Positions 15,390 through 15,898 of a stretch of 15,898 nucleotides of DNA are shown here, in pieces (position 1 is the first letter of the stretch; the number at the start of each line of letters is the position of its first letter). The stretch lies in the NCBI GenBank assembly GCA_017411125.1, contig JAFPNP010000330.1:1-15898 (forward strand). Direction: 5' to 3'. The notes under the pieces were generated by a model. That model had not been told where the DNA came from, did no database searches, and saw nothing but the letters and a program-made list of their open reading frames with translations. The translations under genes and the position numbers were made by a program. This DNA is from Kiritimatiellia bacterium (GTDB lineage: Bacteria; Verrucomicrobiota; Kiritimatiellia; RFP12; UBA1067).

Positions 15390-15405
15390 CCGAGCCGAAG
15401 CCCGG
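15390..15405 (-). promoter_or_regulatory. UUCG-loop hairpin in the C-S lyase leader
   Basis: On the minus strand CCGGGC, TTCG and GCTCGG form a 6-bp stem (one G-U pair) closed by C-G around UUCG, a very stable tetraloop. It sits about 20 bases before the start codon; no role is proven. Confidence 0.3.
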
Positions 15406-15451
15406 CGCCGAATGCGAAAGCGCGTTGGCGGCGTTCCAAACGGCGCGGCAA

Positions 15452-15480
15452 AGTATACACCATTTGGCACCAAATGGCAA
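15452..15480 (-). promoter_or_regulatory. Sigma70-type promoter for the C-S lyase gene
   Basis: On the minus strand, TTGCCA (15480-15475) and TATACT (15457-15452) are separated by exactly 17 bases. The predicted leader is about 77 bases. The spacer is almost filled by the palindrome at 15460-15477. Confidence 0.65.
15460..15477. promoter_or_regulatory. Palindromic operator candidate inside the C-S lyase promoter
   Basis: CCATTTGG and CCAAATGG are perfect 8-base arms around a 2-base centre. It covers part of the -35 box and most of the spacer, so a bound dimeric regulator would block or remodel the promoter. No second copy was noticed elsewhere in the window. Confidence 0.55.
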
Positions 15481-15490
15481 TGTCCGCATA

Positions 15491-15533
15491 TTATCCACCT
15501 TTATCCCGGACAATCCGAGATAAAGGTGGATAA
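15491..15533. repeat. 43-bp near-palindrome with DnaA-box-like ends
   Basis: TTATCCACCTTTATC (15491-15505) and its exact reverse complement (15519-15533) form 15-bp arms. Between them CGGA, CAA and TCCG extend the dyad after one mismatch. Each end reads TTATCCACC outward-in, one base from the DnaA box TTATCCACA. It lies between two divergent promoters, so it is not at a transcript end. Confidence 0.7.
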
Positions 15534-15542
15534 AATTTCCAT

Positions 15543-15571
15543 TTGCACTGCACGAGTTTTTTTGATATACT
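15543..15571 (+). promoter_or_regulatory. Sigma70-type promoter for tRNA-Val
   Basis: TTGCAC (15543-15548) and TATACT (15566-15571) are separated by 17 bases, with TG one base before the -10 box. The predicted start near 15578 lies about 12 bases before the mature tRNA. TATCCACG, overlapping the -10 region (15571-15578), resembles the ends of the nearby palindrome. Confidence 0.65.
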
Positions 15572-15589
15572 ATCCACGTTTTCTGTTTA

Positions 15590-15666
15590 GGGCGCTTAGC
15601 TCAGTTGGTTAGAGCACTACCTTCACACGGTAGGGGTCGCTGGTCCGAGTCCAGCAGCGCCCACCA
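15590..15666 (+). tRNA. tRNA-Val (anticodon CAC)
   Basis: 77 bases with CCA encoded. The acceptor stem is GGGCGCT/AGCGCCC, the D stem GCTC/GAGC, the anticodon stem CTACC/GGTAG around TTCACAC, giving anticodon CAC that reads GTG, and the T stem GCTGG/CCAGC. The T loop is TCCGAGT, so position 55 is C instead of the near-universal T. All stems are perfect, which argues for a working gene. It has its own promoter and terminator. Confidence 0.96.
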
Positions 15667-15681
15667 TTCAAGATTCATCCG

Positions 15682-15715
15682 AAGTCCGCAAGCTTAGCGG
15701 ACTTTTCGCTTTTTT
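15682..15715 (+). terminator. Rho-independent terminator after tRNA-Val
   Basis: AAGTCCGC (15682-15689) and GCGGACTT (15697-15704) form a perfect 8-bp stem with a 7-base loop, followed by a T-rich tract (TTTT, CGC, then six Ts) to 15715. Confidence 0.85.
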
Positions 15716-15780
15716 GCGAACATTCCGCCTCTTCTCGCCTCACGCCCGAAGCTCTTGGGATCTGCTACCACTGCCAATTA

Positions 15781-15888
15781 GTGAAGCCCGGCGTCGCCAT
15801 CGTGAGCTGCAACGACGGACTCCGCCCCGTCATCATGAAGCTCGAAGCGACCGACGAGGAATCGAAAATCGCCTGCGAGCGGCAATGA
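15781..15888 (+). CDS. Short unrecognised reading frame, possible gene remnant
   Basis: Not recognised. From a GTG at 15781 it would encode 35 residues ending in KIACERQ. The frame stays open upstream and there reads CYHC just before the GTG, a possible metal-binding pair, but no ATG or ribosome binding site is present between the terminator and this point. It may be the tail of a decayed gene or chance. Just after its stop, AGGTAGG precedes an ATG at 15895-15897, which could be the start of the next gene, cut by the window edge. Confidence 0.25.
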   Translation: MKPGVAIVSCNDGLRPVIMKLEATDEESKIACERQ

Positions 15889-15898
15889 GGTAGGATGA

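Noticed and set aside
15491..15578. A replication origin
   Set aside because: Only two or three near-matches to a DnaA box, no dnaA or gidA neighbours and no extended AT-rich unwinding region; kept as a palindrome finding only.

Overview
The window is about 15.9 kb of GC-rich bacterial DNA, densely packed with ordinary chromosomal genes. I see no insertion sequence, phage module, CRISPR array or rRNA. Gene content points to a Gram-negative of the PVC group, most likely Verrucomicrobiota/Kiritimatiellota (inference, not proven). The reasons are a Pal-type lipoprotein and an outer-membrane barrel, a Tat-exported GH29 fucosidase beside a Tat-type Gfo/Idh/MocA oxidoreductase, a fused ResB-CcsA cytochrome c maturation protein, and a tiny bS22/AURKAIP1-like ribosomal protein.

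Layout. (1) 1-2642: a divergent pair, a truncated Gfo/Idh/MocA oxidoreductase on minus and a GH29 alpha-L-fucosidase on plus, both with twin-arginine signals. (2) 2737-6276, plus strand: hisG, a 29-residue bS22-like ribosomal protein, then gmk-coaC-ccsA with overlapping start and stop codons. (3) 6323-8309, plus: an AI-2E-family transporter and rhamnulose-1-phosphate aldolase (rhaD). (4) 8302-12543, minus: a probable operon reading pal, tatA/B-like, tatC, ktrB/trkH, nfo. (5) 12683-14143, plus: an outer-membrane beta-barrel protein divergent from pal. (6) 14133-15368, minus: a MalY/PatB-type C-S lyase. (7) 15590-15666, plus: tRNA-Val(CAC), then a good terminator and a short unrecognised reading frame at the edge.

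How the parts relate. The Tat genes in region 4 would export the two RR-signal proteins in region 1. Fucosidase, oxidoreductase and RhaD suggest use of deoxy-sugar polysaccharides, though they do not form one operon. ccsA (cytochrome c) and Tat fit a respiratory or periplasmic redox life style.

The most interesting signals are regulatory rather than a new gene system. Six promoter candidates share a TTGC-type -35 box. Three genes have a -10 box placed so that transcription would begin at or next to the start codon (leaderless mRNA). A 43-bp near-palindrome with DnaA-box-like ends and a separate 18-bp palindrome inside a promoter spacer lie between the C-S lyase and the tRNA. TatC lacks the normally conserved Glu of its signal-peptide site, and the tRNA has C where almost all tRNAs have T55. 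I found no convincing new defence or mobile system here.
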